From: an uncultured Methylocystaceae bacterium | GTDB lineage: Bacteria > Pseudomonadota > Alphaproteobacteria > Rhizobiales > Beijerinckiaceae | Assembly: GCA_945956975.1 (NCBI GenBank) | Contig: CAMFKC010000023.1 | Coordinates: 1 to 10,991, forward strand | Length of the DNA stretch: 10,991 bases | Reading direction: 5' to 3' | Part shown: positions 1 to 6,578 of the stretch, piece after piece | Numbering within the stretch: the stretch's first letter is position 1 | Layout of the letters: each line of letters begins with the position of its first letter | The notes under the pieces: generated by a model | What the model was told of the DNA's origin: nothing | The model's database searches: none | Seen by the model: only the letters and a program-made list of their open reading frames with translations | Made by a program: the position numbers and the translations under genes

Positions 1-693
1 GTTGGCATGGATCGCCTGGCTGTTGATCCACTGCATTTCCATGAGCACGCAGATGGCGAAGGAATAGGCCGCGCCGTAGCTCGCGCCGCTGGCGACGGTA
101 TAGATCACGTCCTCCTTGGCAAAGCGTGGCGCGTAGTTCTCAAACATCGGCGCGAAGGTTGCATGCGCCCGATCGATCGCCGGCTGCAGGGCGGCAAGGC
201 TGCCGATCAGCGTCCCGGTCAGGTCTTCGCCGCCGGTCAGCGCCACGAGGCCCATGACGATCTGGTAGATCCGCGAATAATTGCTGTCCCTGGCGTCAAT
301 CGGCACGCCGGTCGTGTAGGGCGCCTCGAAGCCGACGACATGATCGACCGCCTTGGCGAGCGGCGAGGCGGGCTCGACCGTCAGGCCGATGGTGGTCGCG
401 CCCTTCGAGCGTGCGAATTCGGCCGCGGCGGTAGTTTCCTTCGTGGTGCCGGTCATCGAGCAGAGAATAACCAGCGAATTCTTGTCGAGCGCACGCGGCG
501 CGCGGGAGACGAACTCGGCGGCGTTATAGACATCCGATGGCAGCGGTGAATGCTGGTCGAGCAGGAACTTTGCCGGATGCATGACCGACAGCGAGCCGCC
601 GCAGGCGACGAAGAACACATGCTTCACCGATTTTGCGTCAAGCGCGGAGAGCCCGGCAACGACGCCGGCATCGAAGGCAGAGGGGAGGGACAT
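1..693 (-). CDS. SIS-domain sugar isomerase/deglycase, FrlB-like (partial, C-terminus beyond the window)
   Basis: The minus strand is open from ATG at 693 down to base 1 (231 codons, no stop), so the C-terminus is missing. The protein starts MSLPSAFDAG. It has a first SIS fold with CGGSLS at residues 31-36 and the Ser/Thr-rich phosphosugar loop CSMTGTTKET at 78-87. A second SIS domain begins near residue 194 (DVIYTVASGAS). Order and spacing match FrlB (fructoselysine 6-phosphate deglycase, about 340 residues) and related glucosamine-6-phosphate synthase isomerase-type domains. Such enzymes cleave or isomerise phosphorylated amino sugars in the cytoplasm. The usual catalytic Glu and HGP motif would lie just past residue 231 and cannot be checked. 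The gene is divergent from the GlpD-like gene, and the 146-bp gap holds a perfect palindrome close to this start. SIS family is clear; deglycase activity is inferred from FrlB likeness and the FrlC-like gene nearby. Confidence 0.88.
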   Translation of the reverse strand, partial: MSLPSAFDAGVVAGLSALDAKSVKHVFFVACGGSLSVMHPAKFLLDQHSPLPSDVYNAAEFVSRAPRALDKNSLVILCSMTGTTKETTAAAEFARSKGATTIGLTVEPASPLAKAVDHVVGFEAPYTTGVPIDARDSNYSRIYQIVMGLVALTGGEDLTGTLIGSLAALQPAIDRAHATFAPMFENYAPRFAKEDVIYTVASGASYGAAYSFAICVLMEMQWINSQAIHAN

Positions 694-716
694 GGGCGAA
701 CCTTTCTATATGACGT

Positions 717-732
717 TATAATACGTATTATA
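717..732. promoter_or_regulatory. Perfect 16-bp palindrome, probable operator
   Basis: TATAATACGTATTATA is self-complementary over all 16 bases and centred at 724/725. It contains TATAAT, the consensus -10 hexamer, on each strand. It lies 24 bases upstream of the SIS start. AT-rich palindromes of this kind are typical of dimeric GntR-type or similar repressors. It does not resemble the GAGAACGTTCTC or GAGACCGGTCTC sites elsewhere in the window, so a different regulator encoded outside is likely. Confidence 0.55.
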
Positions 733-778
733 GCCTCGGCTTTGTCGTCAAGCGGTCTTGACACCATTGGCAAAATTT

Positions 779-792
779 TGCGAACGTTCTCA
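779..792. promoter_or_regulatory. LacI-type operator, AACGTT core (upstream of GlpD-like gene)
   Basis: TGCGAACGTTCTCA is a palindrome with one mismatched pair and a central CG (785/786), as in LacI-family operators. GNGAACGTTCTCACA is shared with the site at 2358-2375, which supports common control of the two transcription units. It lies 48 bases before the chosen GTG start. A palindrome GCAAAATTTTGC (770-781) adjoins it with its centre 10 bp away. Confidence 0.6.
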
Positions 793-827
793 CATTCGGA
801 GTAAGAATCTGTCGCTGTGGCGATGGC

Positions 828-834
828 GGGGAGG
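828..834 (+). promoter_or_regulatory. Ribosome binding site that decides the start of the GlpD-like gene
   Basis: GGGGAGG lies 5 bases before GTG at 840. A second in-frame GTG at 834 overlaps this purine run and would leave no spacing, so 840 is preferred. The nearby ATG at 823 runs into TGA after four codons. Confidence 0.6.
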
Positions 835-839
835 TGAGC

Positions 840-2324
840 GTGAGCGGTGTCTACGACACACTCGTAGTCGGCGGAGGCATCATCGCCGCATCGGCAGGGC
901 AGCACTTGGCGGCGGCCGGCTATCGCACGTTGCTGGTCGAGCGCGACGACTATGGTGCGGGGACATCCAGCAGAACCTCGCGCCTGCAGCATTGCGGGCT
1001 CGGCTATCTCTCGGCCGCCAGCGGCTCGATCGCCACCTTTCTCGCCCATCCGCGCAGCGCCATCGAGTGCCTCAGCCTGATGCGCCGCGCGATGCAAGGA
1101 CGGGCGGAGTTTGTGCGCCTGGCGCCCGAGCGGGTAAAACCCGTCACCTTCATCGTTCCGCTAACTCCGGAAAACGCCATTCCCCGTTGGAAGGCCCGGC
1201 TTGCCTTTCGCCTGATGGCAGCCAGCGACGGCGGCCGGGTGCCGCTCGACCTTCGCATTCTGTCTGCCGCGGAAGCGCGGGCGCATCCGGGGCTTCAGGG
1301 CATGGCGGGGTTGCAGGATATCGGCGGAGCGATGACTTTCACCGAATACCAGTATCATTGGCCGGAGCGCATCGTTGTCGATACGATCATGAAGGCCCGG
1401 GCGATCGGCATGGAGGCGCTGAACCATACGGCGGTGACGGGGCTGGCGCGGGAGGGCGACTTCTGGCGGATTACACTGGAGGCAGCCAAGGGCTCGCGCG
1501 ACGTTCTCGCGCGCGCCGTCGTCAATTGCGCCGGCGTTTGGGTCGACGAGATCACCGCCATGGCTGGGGCTCCGCATCTGCGCAAGAATACCGGCGAAAA
1601 GGGCACGAATATCGTCGTTCGGCTACCAGAAAGCCTGCGCGGCATCGGTTTCGAGACCGTGACTGCGGCCGGCGCGCCCTTCTATTTGATCCCCTTGGGC
1701 GAACTTCATTATGTCGGGCCCTGGGATTCTATCTCGGACGGCAGGTCGGAAGGTTTTCGCGCCACGGAGGCCGAGATTGCGGCCATTCTCGATCAGCTCG
1801 GCCGCCTGTTCCCGGGCTTCGGGCTAACGCGCGAGGATGTGCTCTATGCCTGGGCGGGCGTGCGGCCGCGTAGCCTCGCCAAGGACGGCAGGGGTTCCGC
1901 GCCCGCTGTTCGCGAGCATGACCTCACCGACGAAGGCCTGCCGAATGTCTTCACTTTCACCGGCGGGCTGCTGATGACCCATCGCGACGCCGGGCGGCGG
2001 CTGAGGCGCGCGGTTGCCCGCCGGCTGAGGCCGTCCGGCTCGCCACGCCCGCTGGACCTGCCTTTGCCGCCCCACCCGGATTTGCATTGTGTCACCGAAG
2101 CCTCGGTCGCCCATGCCGTCCTCAACGAGCAGGCATGCACGCTCTCGGACATCCTTCGCCGCCGCCTCTCCGTCGGCTGGGAGGCGGATCTCGGTCGACG
2201 CTTTGCGGAAACGGCTGCCAAACTGGCGGCGCGACATCTGGGCTGGACGCCGGATGAGGCTGCGACGCAGGCCGCCGCCTTCATCGAGGAGACAATGACC
2301 GAATTCGGTCTCAGGACGCCTTAG
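840..2324 (+). CDS. GlpD-like FAD-dependent dehydrogenase (glycerol-3-phosphate dehydrogenase superfamily)
   Basis: This is a 494-residue flavoprotein, close to the length of GlpD (about 500). The N-terminal FAD-binding motif is VVGGGIIAAS (9-18). GTSSRTSRLQHCGLGYL (41-57) matches the GlpD flavin/substrate segment, and YAWAGVRP (336-343) and FTFTGGLLMTHR (371-382) match the GlpD FAD-closing region. A GlpD-type C-terminal helical domain follows from about residue 405. GlpD and its relatives (for example erythritol-phosphate dehydrogenase EryB) oxidise polyol phosphates and pass electrons to membrane quinone. Two positions that are basic in GlpD are changed: the Arg of GGLRYL is Gly55, and the Lys of GGKLTTYR is Leu377. 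Glycerol 3-phosphate is therefore probably not the substrate. The gene is first of three on this strand, behind an AACGTT-core operator. The true substrate is unknown. Confidence 0.88.
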   Translation: MSGVYDTLVVGGGIIAASAGQHLAAAGYRTLLVERDDYGAGTSSRTSRLQHCGLGYLSAASGSIATFLAHPRSAIECLSLMRRAMQGRAEFVRLAPERVKPVTFIVPLTPENAIPRWKARLAFRLMAASDGGRVPLDLRILSAAEARAHPGLQGMAGLQDIGGAMTFTEYQYHWPERIVVDTIMKARAIGMEALNHTAVTGLAREGDFWRITLEAAKGSRDVLARAVVNCAGVWVDEITAMAGAPHLRKNTGEKGTNIVVRLPESLRGIGFETVTAAGAPFYLIPLGELHYVGPWDSISDGRSEGFRATEAEIAAILDQLGRLFPGFGLTREDVLYAWAGVRPRSLAKDGRGSAPAVREHDLTDEGLPNVFTFTGGLLMTHRDAGRRLRRAVARRLRPSGSPRPLDLPLPPHPDLHCVTEASVAHAVLNEQACTLSDILRRRLSVGWEADLGRRFAETAAKLAARHLGWTPDEAATQAAAFIEETMTEFGLRTP

Positions 2325-2357
2325 CCCGGCAACAATACACGAATTTGTACGAAATCA

Positions 2358-2375
2358 TGAGAGAACGTTCTCACA
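2358..2375. promoter_or_regulatory. LacI-type operator, AACGTT core (upstream of epimerase gene)
   Basis: TGAGAGAACGTTCTCACA is an 18-bp palindrome with one mismatched pair, and its inner 12 bases GAGAACGTTCTC are perfect. The centre is CG at 2366/2367. It lies in the 98-bp gap between the GlpD-like and epimerase genes and repeats the site at 779-792. This suggests a second promoter inside the cluster. A half-site TGAGAA at 2381-2386 has the phase of a second, decayed operator centred 21 bp downstream. A -10-like TATACA lies at 2393-2398, without a clear -35. Confidence 0.65.
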
Positions 2376-2422
2376 ATATTTGAGAATTCTTTTATACAGG
2401 CGACCATTGGAGGAGTAGAGAC

Positions 2423-3262
2423 ATGGCACTGGATGAACGTAATATCAGCGTGATGAATTTCCACTATGTCCGGCATACGATGGATCGGTTTCTGGCCGAT
2501 GTCTGCGAGGCCGGCGTCTCTCGCATCGAGCTATGGGCCGCCGCGCCGCATTTCTATATCGGTGACAAGACGCTGGCCGATGCGCGGGCGCTGGGACGAA
2601 AAGTGCGGGGCATGGGCCTCGATATCGTCGCCTTCACGCCGGAGCAGTGCATCTATCCGATCAACATCTCAGCGAAGGAAGCGGAGCTGCGCGACCGTTC
2701 GGTGCGCTATTTCCTGGAATCCATGGAATTCGCCACCGAATGCGGTGCCCCGGCACTTCTGGTGACCGCAGGCGGCGGTTATCGCGACGAGCCGGCGGAA
2801 CAGGCGCTGGAGCGCTGCGTCGATTCCATGGGCATCCTCTGCGACCGCGCGCAAAAACTCGGCATCGATCTCTGGATGGAATCACTGCCGGATTCCTTTG
2901 CCAACATCATCCGCTCGGCCAGGGAAATCCGCAACCTGATGGACACGCTGAACAGCCCCGCGCTGTTCGCGGTCTATGACGTGGCAGGCGCGGTGATGAC
3001 TCATGAGACGCCTCAGGATTATTTTACCCATCTCGCAGGCCGCGTCGCGCATGTGCATTTCACAGATTCCGATGCCGGTGGCAGTCATCTCGCCTGGGGC
3101 GACGGCATCATCGACCTCGACGAACTTACCGCCTATCTGCGCAGCCAGAATTACGAGGGTTCGCTGACGATCGAACTGACCAACTGGAAATACAATGTCG
3201 ATCCCACCCCGCCCCTGAAACAGTGCATCGAGGCCATGCGCAAGGCCCTCGGTCCGGCTTAG
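2423..3262 (+). CDS. TIM-barrel sugar isomerase/epimerase, FrlC-like
   Basis: This is a 279-residue cytoplasmic protein with the start fixed by GGAGGAG at 2409-2415, 7 bases before ATG. It is an AP-endonuclease-2-type (xylose isomerase-like) TIM barrel of normal family length. The expected four metal ligands are visible at strand ends: Glu153 (WMESLPD), Asp186 (VYDVAG), His212 (VHFTDSD) and Glu251 (TIELTNW). Closest by recall is E. coli FrlC (fructoselysine 3-epimerase), which shares the FTPEQ..YPIN segment (71-81), the TDSD..SH segment and overall spacing. Other relatives are D-tagatose/psicose 3-epimerases and hydroxypyruvate isomerase. It likely moves a hydroxyl or carbonyl on a ketose or ketosamine using a divalent metal. 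It is preceded by its own operator and followed 11 bases later by the flavoprotein gene, indicating co-transcription. Fold and metal site are secure; the exact substrate is inferred. Confidence 0.88.
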   Translation: MALDERNISVMNFHYVRHTMDRFLADVCEAGVSRIELWAAAPHFYIGDKTLADARALGRKVRGMGLDIVAFTPEQCIYPINISAKEAELRDRSVRYFLESMEFATECGAPALLVTAGGGYRDEPAEQALERCVDSMGILCDRAQKLGIDLWMESLPDSFANIIRSAREIRNLMDTLNSPALFAVYDVAGAVMTHETPQDYFTHLAGRVAHVHFTDSDAGGSHLAWGDGIIDLDELTAYLRSQNYEGSLTIELTNWKYNVDPTPPLKQCIEAMRKALGPA

Positions 3263-3273
3263 TCGGTGCGGGC

Positions 3274-5325
3274 ATGGAGGAGAAAAATCCAGCCGTTGCG
3301 CCAGCAGGAAGGGCCGATCCGCTGCTGCGGCCGTTGCAGGTTGGCCGGCTCACCCTGCGCAACCGGATCATGAGCACCAGCCACGAGACCGCCCTCGACG
3401 AGGGCGGCCTTCCGCTCGACGCCTATCAGCGCTATCACGAGGAAAAGGCCAAGGGCGGGCTCGCGCTGACGATGTTCGGCGGCTCGGCGCGCGTTTCCGC
3501 CGATACGAGCTGGGGTGGCACGCAGCTCGACGTGTCGAGCGATGCGGTCGTCCCGGTGTTCCGTGCCTTCTCCGAACGCGTCCATCGCCATGGCGCGGCG
3601 CTGATGTGCCAGATCTCCCATGTCGGCCGGCGTGCCAACGCCACTGTCGGCGCCTGGCTTCCCGCGCTCGGCCCCTCCCATTCGCGCGAGGACTATAACC
3701 GCAGCTTTGCACATGAAATGGACCGCCACGACATCGCGCGCATCGTGCGCGACTTCGGCCAGTCAGCGCGGCGCGCGCGGGAGGGCGGGCTTGACGGCAT
3801 CGAGACGATGACCGGCGGCCATTTGATTGGGCAATTCCTGTCGCCGATGGTCAATCGCCGCACGGATGAGTTCGGCGGCTCCTTGGAAAACCGCATGCGC
3901 TTCCTGCGCATGGTCCACGAGGAGATCCGCCGGGAGGTCGGAAGCGATTATCCGGTGGGCATCCGCTACACGATCGATGAGGACCACAAGGACGGCTTGA
4001 GCTTCGCCGAGGCGGTTACGGTTGCCAACAGGCTGGAGCGGGAAGGGCTGGTCGATTTCTTCAACTGTATTTTCGGCCGGTTCGACACGCGTCTCAACCT
4101 GCTCATCTACAACATTCCCGACTTGACGGCCGCCTCCGCGCCGTGGCTGCATCAGGTCGGATCGTTCAAGGCACAGACGGATCTTCCGGTCTTCCACGCC
4201 GCGAAGATTGCCGATGTCGCGACGGCGCGTTACGCGGTCGAAGCAGCGCTGGTCGATATGGTCGGCATGACGCGGGCGCACATGGCCGACCCCCAGATCG
4301 TCAACAAGCTGCGAGCGGGCCGGGAACAGGAAATCCGCCCCTGCGTGGGCGCTTCGCACTGTCTCTATCGCCCGGTGCATTGCATCCACAATCCGGCGAC
4401 AGGTCGTGACACCTGGCTGCCGCAGGTGATCGAGCGCTCGCCGCAGGCGGGACGAAAGGCAGTCGTCGTCGGGGGCGGACCGGCGGGGCTGGAGGCGGCG
4501 CGGGTGCTTGCTGCGCGGGGACACCGGGTTGTACTGCTGGAGGCGGCCGATCGGCTTGGCGGGCAGCTGGTGCTGGCCGCGAGAACCAGGCTTCGTCGCG
4601 CCCTGATCGGCATCGTCGACTGGCGCGCCGCCGAACTGGAGCGGCTCGGCGTCGACGTTCGGCTGAATGTGTACGCGGAGGCGGCCGAGGTTCTTGCCGA
4701 ACAACCCGACTTGGTTTTCGTCGCCACCGGCGGCATTCCGGATTTTGGTCCGGTCGCAAGCAGCGACCTTTGCCTCAGTGTCTCCGATGCGCTCGGCAAT
4801 CCAATGCAGATCGCTGACGAGGTGCTGATCTACGACGCGACCGGACGCCATCCCGCACCCTCGGCTGCCGCGGAAATTGCCTCTGCGGGAAAGAGGGTGA
4901 CATTCGTTGCCCGCGATCTCTCTGTCGCGCCGGAAATGGAGCACCATTCGAGCATCACCTATCGCAAGGCGCTCGCCGAACGGGATGTTCGGGTGCTGCT
5001 AGAACACGAACTGGTGTCGGTGAGCGTGCGGGAGGGGCGACGCGAGGTGGTGTTGCGCCACCTGCTGACTGGCCGGGAAATGCTCGAGACCCACGCACAG
5101 GTCATTGTCGAGCATGGCACCGTGCCGGTGAACGACCTTTTCGCGGAACTGCGCCCGCTCTCAGCAAATGATGGCGCCACGGCGGTCGAAAGCCTGCTGG
5201 GCGCCGCGCCTTTGCGCGCGCGGCCGCCCGCCGGCTTCGAGTTACATCGGATCGGCGACGCCGTCAGCAGCCGGTCGGTGCATGCCGCCATGTTGGATGC
5301 CCTGCGGCTCGCGGTACAGTTCTGA
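3274..5325 (+). CDS. FMN/Fe-S/FAD oxidoreductase, 2,4-dienoyl-CoA reductase / TMADH class
   Basis: This 683-residue protein has the length of FadH (672) and related demethylases. It has an N-terminal Old-Yellow-Enzyme-type FMN TIM barrel (about 15-350; QFLSPMVNRRTDEFGGSLEN at 187-206), then an Fe-S segment (357-370) and a C-terminal FAD/NAD(P) domain (VVVGGGPAG at 397-405). Such proteins pass electrons between NAD(P)H and an unsaturated or N-methylated substrate through FMN, 4Fe-4S and FAD. The Fe-S segment CVGASHCLYRPVHC has only three cysteines (357, 363, 370), with Ala360 where FadH has its second Cys and a short final spacing. The usual HGYL substrate loop reads MTGGHL. ATG 3274 lies 11 bases after the epimerase stop and gives the family length; an upstream ATG at 3223 would overlap that gene. 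No strong Shine-Dalgarno is seen, so translation may be coupled. Substrate unknown; an amine is possible. Confidence 0.88.
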   Translation: MEEKNPAVAPAGRADPLLRPLQVGRLTLRNRIMSTSHETALDEGGLPLDAYQRYHEEKAKGGLALTMFGGSARVSADTSWGGTQLDVSSDAVVPVFRAFSERVHRHGAALMCQISHVGRRANATVGAWLPALGPSHSREDYNRSFAHEMDRHDIARIVRDFGQSARRAREGGLDGIETMTGGHLIGQFLSPMVNRRTDEFGGSLENRMRFLRMVHEEIRREVGSDYPVGIRYTIDEDHKDGLSFAEAVTVANRLEREGLVDFFNCIFGRFDTRLNLLIYNIPDLTAASAPWLHQVGSFKAQTDLPVFHAAKIADVATARYAVEAALVDMVGMTRAHMADPQIVNKLRAGREQEIRPCVGASHCLYRPVHCIHNPATGRDTWLPQVIERSPQAGRKAVVVGGGPAGLEAARVLAARGHRVVLLEAADRLGGQLVLAARTRLRRALIGIVDWRAAELERLGVDVRLNVYAEAAEVLAEQPDLVFVATGGIPDFGPVASSDLCLSVSDALGNPMQIADEVLIYDATGRHPAPSAAAEIASAGKRVTFVARDLSVAPEMEHHSSITYRKALAERDVRVLLEHELVSVSVREGRREVVLRHLLTGREMLETHAQVIVEHGTVPVNDLFAELRPLSANDGATAVESLLGAAPLRARPPAGFELHRIGDAVSSRSVHAAMLDALRLAVQF

Positions 5326-5338
5326 GGATGTCTCGATG

Positions 5339-6409
5339 TCATACGGGAGCGTCGGCGATGGAGGCACGATCGACGACTTCGGTGCGCAGGACGATGCGGC
5401 TGGCCTCGCCGCCCTTCCCGTTTAGTCGTTCGACCAGCAGCTTGGCCGCCGTCTCGCCGAGGCCATAGACGGGCTGGCGCACGACGGTAACGGGCGGCGT
5501 CGTGACGGACGTCCAGTCCGCATCGTGAAACGAGACCAGCGACAGGTCGCCTGGAATGCCGAGACCGAGTTCACGGCACACCTTGAAGACTTCGAGGCCG
5601 ATCAGGCTGTCGGAGGCGATGATCGCCGTTGGGCGCTGCGGCGTTCGCAGCATCGCGGCAGCGATACGGTGCGTATGCTCCGGCGTCACGGCACCCACAT
5701 GCACCCAATCTTCCATGCCATCGAGATCCGCCTCCTGGCACACGCAGAGAAAACCTTCGATGCGCCGGCGCACCGAGCCGGTATTGATGTCGCCTGCCGT
5801 GCGGAAGCGGTGGTCCGGTGTGTCGCAGGCGGTGAGATAGGCGATGCGACGGTGGCCAAGGGCAATGAGCCTGCGGGTGATGCCCTCGGCGGCATGCCGG
5901 TCGTCGGCGATGACTGTATCGACGTCGAGCGTGTCGCTGCCGCGGTCCAACAGCGCGAGCGGAAGGCCCGAGCGGGTCGCCTCGCGCAAATGCTCGACAT
6001 CGCTCTCCTTGGCCGGCGAGACGATGAGGCCGTCGACGCGCTTTGCAAGCAAGGTTCGGATCGCTGCTTTTTCCGCACTCACGTCCTCGCCGGAGTTGAT
6101 GAGGATGACGGTGAAGCCCGCCTGTCGCGCAACATCGGTGATCCCGCGCACGGCAAGGCTGAAGAACGGGTTTTCGATATCACCCACCACGACGCCGATC
6201 GTGCCCGAGCGGCCCGTCGTCATGCTGCGGGCAAGTTCGTTCGGCCGGTAGTCGAGCGCGCGCGCAGCGACTGTAACGGCCTCGCGCACCCGCTCGCTCA
6301 CCGTTCCATAGCCGCCCAGAACGCGGGCAGCGGTCGCCTTCGAGACGCCGGCCTTGTGCGCGACGTCGGCAACGGTGACGGAGGTAATTCGCGGCGGGCT
6401 CTGGTCCAT
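5339..6409 (-). CDS. LacI-family transcriptional regulator
   Basis: This is a 356-residue repressor of standard LacI/GalR layout. The N-terminal helix-turn-helix is VTVADVAHKAGVSKATAARV (11-30). The hinge YRPNELARSM (54-63) is followed by a periplasmic-binding-like effector domain (about 68-345; IGVVVGDIENPFF at 71-83). The effector is expected to be a sugar or sugar derivative. Recognition-helix positions that read DNA are Lys24 and Ala25; the frequent TVS is TAA here. ATG 6409 is preferred because MDQSPP leads directly into the HTH, with AAGG about 9 bases upstream. The longer reading from 6475 would start inside an operator. The gene diverges from the ABC transporter operon across two operators, so autoregulation and transporter control are likely. 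It converges with the flavoprotein gene with a 13-base gap and no visible terminator. Confidence 0.93.
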   Translation of the reverse strand: MDQSPPRITSVTVADVAHKAGVSKATAARVLGGYGTVSERVREAVTVAARALDYRPNELARSMTTGRSGTIGVVVGDIENPFFSLAVRGITDVARQAGFTVILINSGEDVSAEKAAIRTLLAKRVDGLIVSPAKESDVEHLREATRSGLPLALLDRGSDTLDVDTVIADDRHAAEGITRRLIALGHRRIAYLTACDTPDHRFRTAGDINTGSVRRRIEGFLCVCQEADLDGMEDWVHVGAVTPEHTHRIAAAMLRTPQRPTAIIASDSLIGLEVFKVCRELGLGIPGDLSLVSFHDADWTSVTTPPVTVVRQPVYGLGETAAKLLVERLNGKGGEASRIVLRTEVVDRASIADAPV

Positions 6410-6473
6410 GGATGGTAGCCTTACAAGAGATATTGACGACTGGCAAATGCGAAGATAACAATCGTCAAAAGCC

Positions 6474-6491
6474 AAAGAGACCGGTCTCTTT
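6474..6491. promoter_or_regulatory. LacI-type operator O1, ACCGGT core
   Basis: AAAGAGACCGGTCTCTTT is a perfect 18-bp palindrome with central CG at 6482/6483, the hallmark of LacI-family sites. It lies 65 bp upstream of the regulator start and 146 bp upstream of the binding-protein start. It is the best candidate site for the adjacent regulator. Confidence 0.75.
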
Positions 6492-6495
6492 TATA

Positions 6496-6511
6496 TTGAT
6501 ACCGGTCTCAA
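6496..6511. promoter_or_regulatory. LacI-type operator O2, ACCGGT core
   Basis: TTGATACCGGTCTCAA is palindromic except for one pair and shares GA-ACCGGTCTC with O1. Its centre (6503/6504) is exactly 21 bp from that of O1, two helical turns. Two repressor dimers would therefore sit on the same face of the DNA, which fits cooperative binding. Confidence 0.7.
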
Positions 6512-6553
6512 GGAATAAGAAGCACAAATTCCAGCATGCGAGGCGCATGGGTT

Positions 6554-6578
6554 GGACGCGCGGATAATGCCGCCGTCC
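6554..6578 (+). other. Leader hairpin upstream of the binding-protein gene
   Basis: GGACG-(C)-GCGG pairs with CCGC-CGTCC: a 9-bp stem with one bulged C (6559) and a six-base loop ATAATG (6564-6569). It lies in the presumed 5' leader, 58 bases before the ATG. No T-run follows, so a simple intrinsic terminator is unlikely. It may stabilise the mRNA or be incidental. Confidence 0.4.

Larger units (their letters stand above)
694..839. promoter_or_regulatory. Divergent control region between SIS gene and GlpD-like gene
   Basis: This AT-richer gap separates two divergent genes. It holds a 16-bp palindrome (717-732), a GCAAAATTTTGC palindrome (770-781) and a LacI-type operator (779-792). A TTGACA hexamer at 758-763 (plus strand) and TTGACG at 751-746 (minus strand) look like -35 boxes. 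Neither has a convincing -10 at 16-18 bp, so promoters are not placed here. Confidence 0.6.

Noticed and set aside
7..549. 180-codon plus-strand frame
   Set aside because: It is the antisense shadow of the SIS-domain gene, which has clear phosphosugar motifs on the minus strand.
758..763. TTGACA as the -35 box of the GlpD-like gene
   Set aside because: The hexamer is perfect, but no -10-like sequence is found 16-18 bases downstream (GCGAAC/CGAACG lies there).
758..1873. 371-codon plus-strand frame overlapping the GlpD-like gene
   Set aside because: The translation is Arg/Gly-rich with no family motif. The overlapping frame from 840 carries a full GlpD-type fold.
3223..3273. Upstream ATG start for the FMN/Fe-S/FAD oxidoreductase
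   Set aside because: It would overlap the epimerase gene by 40 bases and add 17 residues with no family likeness. ATG 3274 gives the usual length.
3763..4947. 394-codon open frame on the minus strand
   Set aside because: It is antisense to the FMN/Fe-S/FAD oxidoreductase, with no domain, no ribosome site of note and shadow-type composition.
5326..5338. Terminator between the convergent flavoprotein and regulator genes
   Set aside because: The gap is only 13 bases and shows no stem-loop with a T-run on either strand.
6410..6475. Extended start of the LacI-type regulator at 6475
   Set aside because: That ATG lies within the operator palindrome at 6474-6491, and the extra 22 residues have no counterpart in the family. 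ATG 6409 leads straight into the helix-turn-helix.
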